Assembly: GCA_900554615.1 (NCBI GenBank)
Contig: USIB01000006.1
Location: 1-41,993 of the forward strand
Origin: an uncultured Mycoplasmatota bacterium
GTDB lineage: Bacteria; Bacillota_I; Bacilli_A; RF39; UBA660
Length of the DNA: 41,993 nt
Reading direction: 5' to 3'
The position numbers were made by a program, and so were the translations under genes. This document shows, in pieces, positions 18,135-25,426 of the stretch (position 1 is the stretch's first letter; every line of letters begins with the position of its first letter). The notes under the pieces are model-generated. The model searched no databases, was not told the DNA's origin, and saw only the letters and a program-made list of their open reading frames with translations.

Positions 18135-19484
18135 ATGCTATATGTAAAAGACATAATAGAAAAATGTGGAGGAGTACTTTTATGTGGAGATGAAAGTCTT
18201 CCTCTAAATAACTTTTCTAAAGATACAAGAACAATAAAAGAAAAAGATGTATACATAGGAATAAAAGGAGAATCCTTTGATGGAAATAACTTTTATAAAG
18301 ACGCATTTGATAAAGGTGCAAGTGTATGCATACTAGATAACATTGATATAAAAGAAATACCAGATAACTATAAAAATAAAACAATAGTAAAAGTAGAAAA
18401 TACCATAAAATGCATAGGCCTTTTAGCAAAATACAAAAGAAGCCTATACAATATACCAGTAGTAGCAGTAACAGGAAGTGTAGGAAAAACATCAACAAAA
18501 GAATTAATAGCAAGCACATTAAGTACAAAATATAAAGTACTAAAAACAGAAGCAAACTACAATAACCACATTGGTCTTCCCCTTACAATATTAAAATTAA
18601 AAGATGAAGAAATACTAGTATTAGAAATGGGTATGAATAACAAAAACGAGATTTCCTACCTAACAAACATAGCAAAGCCAACAATCGGAGTAATAACAAA
18701 TGTCGGAATGGCCCATATAGGAAATCTAGGTTCAAGAGAGAACATAATGAAAGCCAAACTAGAATTAACCGAAGGCCTATCAGGCCCCCTAATAATAAAT
18801 AACGATAACGACATGCTTCATAACAATTTAGACTACATAAAAACATTATCACAAGTAATAACAATAGGAATAGATAACAAAAGTGACTATATGGCCACAA
18901 ATATAAAAGAAGATACCTTCTATGTAAATGGAGAAAAAATAACCTCCCCAATTAATAACAAAGCCTTTATATATAATAGTCTAGTATCATTTGTCGTAGG
19001 AATGCTTTGCAAAGTATCCCCTGCCGACATAAGAAAAGGAATAAAAAATATGCATCTCACATCCAATAGATTAGAATACAAAAAAACAAAAGATGGAGTA
19101 ACAATAATAGATGATACCTACAATTCCTCTCTTGATGCAATAATAGCCTCACTAGAAATACTATCGAAAGAAAAAGGCTTAAGGAAAATAGCAGTTCTAG
19201 GAGACATCCTAGAAGTAGGAGATTATAATAGAGAAGTGCATAGGAAGATAGGAGAGGCACTCCTAGAACGTAATTTAGATATCATAATAACAATAGGAAC
19301 TAACACAAAATATACAGACGAATACTTAGAAGAAAAAGGCTACACAAACTACTATCACTTCGATAACGAAGAAGTATCGCACGAAAAAATAAAGGAATTA
19401 TTAAAAGAAGGCGATGTAGTCTTAATCAAAGCCTCACATAGTATGAAACTAGGAAACATTGTATCCTACCTAATAAACAATTAA
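18135..19484 (+). CDS. murF: UDP-MurNAc-tripeptide:D-Ala-D-Ala ligase
   Basis: A cytosolic Mur ligase that adds D-Ala-D-Ala to the UDP-MurNAc-tripeptide, the last soluble step of peptidoglycan precursor synthesis. The ATP loop is TGSVGKTSTKE (~residues 113-123). EANYNNHIGLP and LVLEMGMN follow, typical of MurF. The C-terminal domain has IDDTYNSSLDA and VLGDILEVGD. The length of 449 aa is normal. The ribosome binding site is GAGGTG. ddl is not adjacent. Its presence shows that the organism makes a cell wall. Confidence 0.95.
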   Translation: MLYVKDIIEKCGGVLLCGDESLPLNNFSKDTRTIKEKDVYIGIKGESFDGNNFYKDAFDKGASVCILDNIDIKEIPDNYKNKTIVKVENTIKCIGLLAKYKRSLYNIPVVAVTGSVGKTSTKELIASTLSTKYKVLKTEANYNNHIGLPLTILKLKDEEILVLEMGMNNKNEISYLTNIAKPTIGVITNVGMAHIGNLGSRENIMKAKLELTEGLSGPLIINNDNDMLHNNLDYIKTLSQVITIGIDNKSDYMATNIKEDTFYVNGEKITSPINNKAFIYNSLVSFVVGMLCKVSPADIRKGIKNMHLTSNRLEYKKTKDGVTIIDDTYNSSLDAIIASLEILSKEKGLRKIAVLGDILEVGDYNREVHRKIGEALLERNLDIIITIGTNTKYTDEYLEEKGYTNYYHFDNEEVSHEKIKELLKEGDVVLIKASHSMKLGNIVSYLINN

Positions 19485-19487
19485 AAG

Positions 19488-19516
19488 TTGACAAAACCAT
19501 TATATTAAGGTATATT
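19488..19516 (+). promoter_or_regulatory. Promoter of the LTA-synthase-like gene
   Basis: TTGACA (19488-19493), a 17-bp spacer and TATATT (19511-19516). It starts 4 nt after the murF stop; no terminator separates the genes. Confidence 0.7.
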
Positions 19517-19519
19517 ATT

Positions 19520-19545
19520 AACTGTACACACCGTACAGTTTTTAA
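19520..19545. promoter_or_regulatory. Palindrome at the predicted transcription start
   Basis: AACTGTAC/GTACAGTT (19520-19527/19533-19540) separated by 5 nt, followed by TTT. It could be a repressor operator over +1, a hairpin protecting the mRNA 5' end, or the terminator of murF. Confidence 0.5.
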
Positions 19546-19575
19546 TTATATAAAAATAATAACTAAGGAGTATTT

Positions 19576-21057
19576 ATGAAGAAAATAGATATAAAAAAAT
19601 ACATATTAATACTAATAGGAAATGCCATAATTACCTTTTCCTTCTATCTAAATAAAAACATATACAACGCAAGTTTTGAACAATACATATATAGTCTAAT
19701 CAAAGTAACAGGAATGAGTGGAACACCAATAGTATCAGTAATAATAATAATTCTATATGGTTTTATATTATATATGATACTCAATATAATAACAATACTA
19801 CCAACAATAAACTTTGATAGAAAAATAACAATAAACATCAAGAAAAAGCAAGAAAAAAAAGAAATATTAATATTACCAATCAAAAACATCAAAAGATACG
19901 GAAGAATAATATTAGCAATATCCATAATATATTTAGGAATAACCGTAAAGTTCTTTGACTACGCTTTCAACAGCCTAAGAAATACAGACCTTTTCAAAGA
20001 CCACTATGTAGAAGCAAATAATGTAGAAATAAAGTTTCCTGAAGAAAAACAAAATCTAATATACATAATATTAGAATCAACAGAAATGACAAATGTAAGC
20101 AAAGCAAATGGGGGAGTATTTGATATATCAATAATGCCAAATCTAGAAAGAATAGCCCTAGAAAACATCAATTTCTCCAATACCAATTTACTAGGAGGAG
20201 CCCAAGAATCATATGGAACAAGTTGGACAGTGGCCGCAATGATAGCCCAAACCGCTGGAATCCCTCTAAAAGTAAAGATAGACGACATCAGTAGTAGTAA
20301 TAGTACAAGTTTCAGCAACATAACAACCCTAGGAGATATCTTACACAAAGGAGGATATACCAACTACCTCTTACTAGGGTCAGACTCAGACTTTGGAGGC
20401 AGAAAAGCCTATTTCACAAGCCATAACTATATCATCAGTGATTACCTAACTGCCATCGAAGAAGGAAGAATACCAAGTGATTATCATGAATGGTGGGGGT
20501 ACGAAGACTCCAAACTCTTCAGTTATGCAAAAGAAGAACTACAAAAACTATCAGAAGAAGGAAATCCATTTAACTTCACAATGTTAACAGCAGACACTCA
20601 CTTCACAGATGGTTATCTAGACAAAAGTTGCCAAAATGTATTTTCAGATGCCTACGCCAATTCCTTCTATTGCTCAGATAGTATGGTAAATGATTTCCTA
20701 AATTGGATAAAAGAGCAGGACTTCTATGAAAACACAACCATCATCATAACAGGAGACCACCCAACAATGCAAGAAGGCTTCTATGACATAGAAAGTGATT
20801 ATAGTAGAGTAATATACAATGCTTTCATCAACACCAAAGTAAAGCCAGTCAACAATAAGAATAGAGTATTCACAACCATGGATATGTTTCCAACCACAAT
20901 AGGAGCCCTAGGAATATCAATAGAAGGCGACAGATTAGGTTTAGGAACAAATCTATTCTCAAATAAAAAAACAATCCCCGAAGAAATAGGATTAGATGTG
21001 TTCAATAAAGAATTAAAAAAGAGTTCCTCATATTATTACAAATACATAAGAAAATAG
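19576..21057 (+). CDS. LTA synthase/phosphoglycerol transferase-like membrane sulfatase-fold enzyme
   Basis: Three N-terminal membrane helices (residues ~10-28, 50-75 and 110-128) hold an extracellular alkaline-phosphatase/sulfatase-fold domain. Expected metal and nucleophile residues are visible: E167 (IILESTEM), T215 as nucleophile (YGTSWTV), ADTHFTDGY, and GDHP near the end. LtaS-type enzymes polymerise glycerol phosphate from phosphatidylglycerol on a glycolipid; OpgB/MdoB-type enzymes transfer phosphoglycerol. LtaS has five membrane helices and ~650 residues, so this shorter protein could have a related but different acceptor. It has its own promoter behind murF, fitting envelope work. 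Confidence 0.85.
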   Translation: MKKIDIKKYILILIGNAIITFSFYLNKNIYNASFEQYIYSLIKVTGMSGTPIVSVIIIILYGFILYMILNIITILPTINFDRKITINIKKKQEKKEILILPIKNIKRYGRIILAISIIYLGITVKFFDYAFNSLRNTDLFKDHYVEANNVEIKFPEEKQNLIYIILESTEMTNVSKANGGVFDISIMPNLERIALENINFSNTNLLGGAQESYGTSWTVAAMIAQTAGIPLKVKIDDISSSNSTSFSNITTLGDILHKGGYTNYLLLGSDSDFGGRKAYFTSHNYIISDYLTAIEEGRIPSDYHEWWGYEDSKLFSYAKEELQKLSEEGNPFNFTMLTADTHFTDGYLDKSCQNVFSDAYANSFYCSDSMVNDFLNWIKEQDFYENTTIIITGDHPTMQEGFYDIESDYSRVIYNAFINTKVKPVNNKNRVFTTMDMFPTTIGALGISIEGDRLGLGTNLFSNKKTIPEEIGLDVFNKELKKSSSYYYKYIRK

Positions 21058-21085
21058 ACTAGTAGGTCAAACTAATAGTCTTTTT
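21056..21085 (+). terminator. Terminator of the LTA-synthase-like gene
   Basis: AGACTA/TAGTCT (21056-21061/21076-21081) with additional weak pairing inside and a TTTT tail. It overlaps the stop codon. Confidence 0.65.
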
Positions 21086-21093
21086 CTTTTTTG

Positions 21094-21163
21094 CCCCTTC
21101 AGCCTTATATAAAATAAGTCTTCCGTGGTGTTAGAAAGCCAAAAAGCATTTGTCTTCCTAACA
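21094..21163. repeat. Tandem-hairpin element, copy 3
   Basis: CCCC/GTGG with internal loop TTC/TCC, AG/CT, a C.T mismatch and CTTAT/ATAAG (21094-21128) abuts TGTTAG/CTAACA, one mismatch, AAG/CTT, a C.T mismatch and CAAA/TTTG (21129-21163). It is closely like copy 1 in stem sequence and lies between convergent genes. Confidence 0.65.
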
Positions 21164-21194
21164 AACAATTTCGATAATCCAAAAGAAAACATAA

Positions 21195-21235
21195 CAAACA
21201 AAATAAAGGAAAAACTATTTCAAAGTCTTTCCTTT
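21195..21235 (-). terminator. Probable terminator of recU-PBP1
   Basis: AAAGGAAA/TTTCCTTT (21205-21212/21228-21235), with ATTTTG on the minus-strand 3' side. The T-run is poor, so confidence is modest. Confidence 0.5.
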
Positions 21236-21253
21236 TCAAGTATAAATATAAAA

Positions 21254-24200
21254 CTATTTAACAACAAGAGTACGCACTATCTCATCACTAATATTCTTAT
21301 ATTCAACCTTATATTTAATCTTATAACTACCAGTGTTCAATTCTTTAACAGCGGCCTCTAACTTCTCCTTACTATCATAAGAGTTACCATCAATTTCATA
21401 AGTAATAGAAGTATTAATATCAGTAGTAATATCAACCTTTTTATACTTAACAGTAATGTCCTTATCATTATAATCACTATTAGCTTGTATTGTAACAGTA
21501 TCATCACCATTAAGAGTAATATCAAGTTTATTACCAATGATAGAGCTACCACTACCTTTAGCAGAAATAGAAACACCATCACTAGCATTAGCCTTAAAGT
21601 TTTTATACTCAGCCTTAACAACAATCTCACCAGAATAAATGCCATCATAAACATATTCATTATCAGTAGTAAAGCCAAGTCTCTCAAGAGCACCAGCAGA
21701 AGTCTTCAAATAAATACCAAATCCAATACCACCAAGAGTATTATTGTTATAATTAATTCTAGCCTGTAAGTAAGACCCAGATTGCTTACCAAATACACTT
21801 TGACTAAAATACTTACTCAAATAAGCATCATTAAGAACATCAGGCTCCTTAAAGTTCCAAGTAATCTTAAATCCATCACTAGTTTTCTGTCCAGATAAAT
21901 TAGTAACAGAAGGAAGTTTAGCATATCTATCCGAAACCTCAGTAGGTTGAGTACCTTTCTTAAAGTATTCAGTAATCTTCATATCATCAGGAGTAAACTC
22001 ACTAGGAAGTTTAGCAGGCCAAGTTTCCTTTTCCACAGTAACAGCAACAACAGAAGAAGGAACATCCCATTTCTTAGTAGTCTTAGGAATAGTTTTAATA
22101 ATCTGACGCATAACCGCGTCCTTAGGAGCACTAGCACCATTAAGATAATGCTCTTTCGTTGTCTTCTCATAACCATACCATAAGGCAACTGAATATTCAG
22201 GCGTATAAGCAACGGTCCACAAATCTGCTACCGCTCCAACAGGAATACCCTTACTACGACATTCCTCTTCAGATAAATTAGAAGTACCAGTTTTAGCAGC
22301 CACAGTAGAGCCATACACTCTAGAACCACCACTAAAGCCATATTCAACAGCATACTGAAGAACATTATTCATAAGGTAAGCCGTAGAGTCTGACATAACC
22401 TTTTCCTTTTCCTCAACAAATTCAACAGTTTTACCAGTAGAACGATATTCAATCTTCGTAACAGCATGGGTCTCAATATGATAACCACCATTAGCAAAAC
22501 TAGCATAAGCCTCAGCCATATCAAGAGGAGTAACACCTCTAGACATACCACCAATAGAGTAGGCCTCATTAAGAAGATTATCACCACCATTAGAATACTT
22601 CTTATAATTAGAATCCTTAGTACTATAAGCAATATCAATACCCAAACTACTTACAAAAGAAGCAATCTTCTTCTTATCAACTTGTTGAAAAGCCTTAAGA
22701 GCAGGAATATTTCTAGAAACACTAAGTGCTCTTCTAAGAGTAATTAATCCTTCAAAATTACCATCCCAGTTACCAATTTCAGGACCATTAGTATAAGACC
22801 AAGGCTCATCATTAAATAAAGTATAAGTAGAAAAATCATTATATTCAAATCCAGGGCCATAATCAAATACAGGCTTAGCGGTACTACCAGGTTGTCTGTA
22901 AGATTGAGTAGCATAGTTCCAATCTCCAGCCTTCCTATTTCTACCAGCACCAATAGCCACAATAGTACCATCATTAACATTAGTAACAGCAATACCTGCT
23001 TGAACAGCATCATCTTCCCAACCAGAATAAGATTTACCACTCAATACATCATTAATACCATCCTGAATACTTCTATCCAAAGCAGTATAAATCTTCATCG
23101 AAACAAGAGAAGGGTCATCTCCAGTCTTATCCTTAATTTCCTGAATAACAGTATCAAGATATCCATCATATTCTCCAACAGTAGAATTATTAGCAAGCAT
23201 ACTCTCAATACTAACACTATTAGCCATATTCTTTTCCTCTTCAGTAATATAGCCATGTCTATACATCAAATTAAGAACAGTACTTCTTCTTTTTTGAGCA
23301 GCCTCAGGATGTTTGTAAGGTTCATATTTATTAGGAGCCTGATACATACCAGCAAGCAAAGCAGCCTCTGGTAAACTAAGTTCTTCAACACTCTTACCAA
23401 AATAATATTTACTAGCCTCACCAACACCATATATTCTTCCACCTAAACAACTATCATTAACATACATTTCCAAAATTTCACTCTTACTATATTTCTTTTC
23501 CATAAAGAATACAGATAAGTAAACATCCTGGAACTTTCTAACAATCTTCTTAATCTTATTAGTCTCCAAACTATCCTTCTTAGTAAGATTATTCTTAACA
23601 GTTTGCATAGTTAGAGTAGAAGCACCACCAGCATCATCTTTACCAACTAAGTTAAGAAGGGTAGCCTTTAAGAATCTAGCCATATCAACACCATTATGTT
23701 CATAAAATCTAGAATCCTCAGTAGCAACCAAAGCATCAACAAGAACTTGTGGTAACTGGTCAAAATCAACAGATTCCCTTTTCTCATCACCAAGAGTAGC
23801 AAAAACATTACCATCTTTATCATATACAACAGTCTGATCCTGATTCTTAAGAGCCTCTGGATTAAAATCCCCAGTACTAACAACAATGTATATCATAAAT
23901 GCCATCATTGCAAATACTCCAAAAATACAAAGACTAAGAAAAACAGTAAGAATCTTTCTTAAAATACTCTTCTTCCTTTTAGGAGAGCCACCATCTCTGT
24001 TTCTAGTATCTTTAGTTTTAGTTCTAGTTTTACTCTTACTCTTAGAACTATTCCTTTTACTAGTAGTAGTCTCCTTCTTTTTAAACTTAAATAACTTTGA
24101 AAAATTAAGTTTCTTTTTACCATTAACCCCATTTTTTCTATTTCTAGAACTCACGACTTCAACTTCCTTTCCTTCAGATAAATTAACTTTATCCATATTT

Positions 24201-24370
24201 TCCCTTTCTCTTTCTCTTTTTCTAAAAATATCTATAATATCATTTGATTTCAAGTAAATAATAGCAAGTGGAATAATAACACACAAACTAAATAATCCCT
24301 TAACTCCAAAGACAATAACGCTAAGTATAGTAATAGCAATAATAAATACACAAATTGTAATCAATGACAT
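21254..24370 (-). CDS. Class A penicillin-binding protein (glycosyltransferase-transpeptidase)
   Basis: A bifunctional peptidoglycan synthase. After a Lys/Arg-rich cytosolic segment and a membrane helix (~145-170), the GT51 domain has TEDSRFYEH (catalytic Glu ~217) and GGASTLTMQ. The transpeptidase has S-x-x-K in RQPGSTAKP (Ser ~497), SVSRN and KTG in AAKTGTSN. The C-terminal ~250 residues form beta-rich FN3/Ig-like modules. The first 58 residues add two membrane helices not usual in PBP1. An internal start at ATG 24196 has a good AAAGGG site and would give a conventional 980-residue protein. The longer form is kept because 58 AT-rich codons stay open and it couples to recU by a 10-nt overlap. 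recU-ponA pairing is conserved in Bacilli. Confidence 0.93.
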   Translation of the reverse strand: MSLITICVFIIAITILSVIVFGVKGLFSLCVIIPLAIIYLKSNDIIDIFRKRERERENMDKVNLSEGKEVEVVSSRNRKNGVNGKKKLNFSKLFKFKKKETTTSKRNSSKSKSKTRTKTKDTRNRDGGSPKRKKSILRKILTVFLSLCIFGVFAMMAFMIYIVVSTGDFNPEALKNQDQTVVYDKDGNVFATLGDEKRESVDFDQLPQVLVDALVATEDSRFYEHNGVDMARFLKATLLNLVGKDDAGGASTLTMQTVKNNLTKKDSLETNKIKKIVRKFQDVYLSVFFMEKKYSKSEILEMYVNDSCLGGRIYGVGEASKYYFGKSVEELSLPEAALLAGMYQAPNKYEPYKHPEAAQKRRSTVLNLMYRHGYITEEEKNMANSVSIESMLANNSTVGEYDGYLDTVIQEIKDKTGDDPSLVSMKIYTALDRSIQDGINDVLSGKSYSGWEDDAVQAGIAVTNVNDGTIVAIGAGRNRKAGDWNYATQSYRQPGSTAKPVFDYGPGFEYNDFSTYTLFNDEPWSYTNGPEIGNWDGNFEGLITLRRALSVSRNIPALKAFQQVDKKKIASFVSSLGIDIAYSTKDSNYKKYSNGGDNLLNEAYSIGGMSRGVTPLDMAEAYASFANGGYHIETHAVTKIEYRSTGKTVEFVEEKEKVMSDSTAYLMNNVLQYAVEYGFSGGSRVYGSTVAAKTGTSNLSEEECRSKGIPVGAVADLWTVAYTPEYSVALWYGYEKTTKEHYLNGASAPKDAVMRQIIKTIPKTTKKWDVPSSVVAVTVEKETWPAKLPSEFTPDDMKITEYFKKGTQPTEVSDRYAKLPSVTNLSGQKTSDGFKITWNFKEPDVLNDAYLSKYFSQSVFGKQSGSYLQARINYNNNTLGGIGFGIYLKTSAGALERLGFTTDNEYVYDGIYSGEIVVKAEYKNFKANASDGVSISAKGSGSSIIGNKLDITLNGDDTVTIQANSDYNDKDITVKYKKVDITTDINTSITYEIDGNSYDSKEKLEAAVKELNTGSYKIKYKVEYKNISDEIVRTLVVK

Positions 24371-24906
24371 TTATTAATCACCAACTTATCAACATATTTA
24401 ATATAATCAAGTCTAGGAGCATACTTAATATTAAGTTCGTAACAATTATCCTCAAAATAAGATAGGGGAATAGACTTCCTCTCATTATCATTGATAAAAT
24501 CAATTAATTCCTTTCCTCCCAAAATATAATCTTTATTCAGTAGAGAAAATCTTACAATTAAAAATACAATTCCATTATGCTTAAGAACCTTCTTAATATA
24601 ATCAATCTGGTGTTCATGAATATTATTAATAGTAAAACTAGTCTTACTTTTAGTTTCTTTAGCATCAAACTCAACATAATATCCCTTATATATACCATTA
24701 TAATCCAAAGTAGAGGGACATTCAAAAAAACCATCAACAACTCTCATATTTTGATAATTAGTTTTAGTAATCCTAATAGGAGTAGGCTTCTTATATATTA
24801 AAGCAATATCATAATCACGATAATATTTATTGGTTTCATTAATATCATTCTCAAGTCCCATACCTCTATTAGCAAAACTGCTATTGAAGTTTGTTCTGTA
24901 ATTCAC
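24361..24906 (-). CDS. recU: Holliday junction resolvase RecU
   Basis: A PD-(D/E)xK-fold nuclease that cleaves four-way junctions during recombination repair and chromosome segregation. Typical stretches are NRGMGLENDINETN, YKKPTPIRI, PSTLDYNGIYKG and the active-site core VEFDAKETKSKTSF, followed by NIHEHQIDYI. An earlier in-frame GTG (24915) has no ribosome binding site, while GTG 24906 has AGGTG 6 nt upstream, giving 181 residues. It overlaps the PBP gene start, the arrangement known from Bacillus recU-ponA. Confidence 0.95.
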   Translation of the reverse strand: MNYRTNFNSSFANRGMGLENDINETNKYYRDYDIALIYKKPTPIRITKTNYQNMRVVDGFFECPSTLDYNGIYKGYYVEFDAKETKSKTSFTINNIHEHQIDYIKKVLKHNGIVFLIVRFSLLNKDYILGGKELIDFINDNERKSIPLSYFEDNCYELNIKYAPRLDYIKYVDKLVINKCH

Positions 24907-24995
24907 AAATATCACCTATTTAATTATACTATATAATCAAAAAAAAATCTATATAAATAGATAAAGATGTAAAAATTGACACTTTATATTATATA

Positions 24996-25102
24996 CCCCT
25001 TAAGCCAAAAATATTTGTCTCTCGGGGAATGATAGAGCCTAAGGTCTCTATCATTAACCATTTTAATCACAATAAAAAAAGACTATTACAAAGTAATAAT
25101 CC
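24996..25102. repeat. 107-bp direct repeat A (tandem-hairpin element copy 4 plus a minus-strand terminator)
   Basis: Nearly identical (3 differences in 107 bp) to 28011-28117. It has CCCC/GGGG with inner AG/CT, a C.T mismatch and CAAA/TTTG (24996-25027), directly followed by AATGATAGAG/CTCTATCATT (25028-25055). About 20 nt later comes a hairpin with an A-tract (25074-25102), which on the minus strand is a good terminator (stem, then seven T) for the 82-residue protein gene. Confidence 0.9.
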
Positions 25103-25177
25103 ATTCGGTTAATATTTTCCCAATTTATTATTTAATTTATGAGTAGTTACCAATAAAAATAGTAGGAAAAAAACCTA

Positions 25178-25426
25178 CTATTGAACATCTTTTGTATCTT
25201 CAATTTCAACGCCTTCAAGTATATCTAGATAAGAAGAAGTATTAACAATTAAAGTATTATTTTCAATAGCCTCACTAATAATCAGTATTTTTTTCTGATA
25301 ATTTTTATTTACATACCAACCAATAGGAAATAGTTCATTATCAGTAAGATTATTAAAATGCTTCTTATATGTAAGTTCTGCTAATGTATATAATTCAAAT
25401 AATTCATTATTCACATTATTAATCAT
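25178..25426 (-). CDS. Small acidic hypothetical protein coupled to the metalloprotease gene
   Basis: An 82-residue soluble protein with no recognised domain. It contains ELFPIGWYVNKNYQKK, resembling small proteins that pack against an enzyme, and an acidic tail (EGVEIEDTKD). The ATG overlaps the metalloprotease stop as ATGA, with GGAGGT 5 nt upstream, so expression is coupled. An immunity or inhibitor role for the larger protein is a guess based only on size and coupling. Confidence 0.75.
   Translation of the reverse strand: MINNVNNELFELYTLAELTYKKHFNNLTDNELFPIGWYVNKNYQKKILIISEAIENNTLIVNTSSYLDILEGVEIEDTKDVQ

Noticed and set aside
21094..21128. Kink-turn in the hairpin with GGA/GAA internal loop
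   Set aside because: The internal loop is symmetric, lacks the 3-nt bulge of a k-turn, and is missing in other copies.
21254..24370. Several antisense and out-of-frame open frames of 60-160 codons inside the PBP gene
   Set aside because: Low-complexity composition, no ribosome binding sites and full overlap with a well-supported gene.
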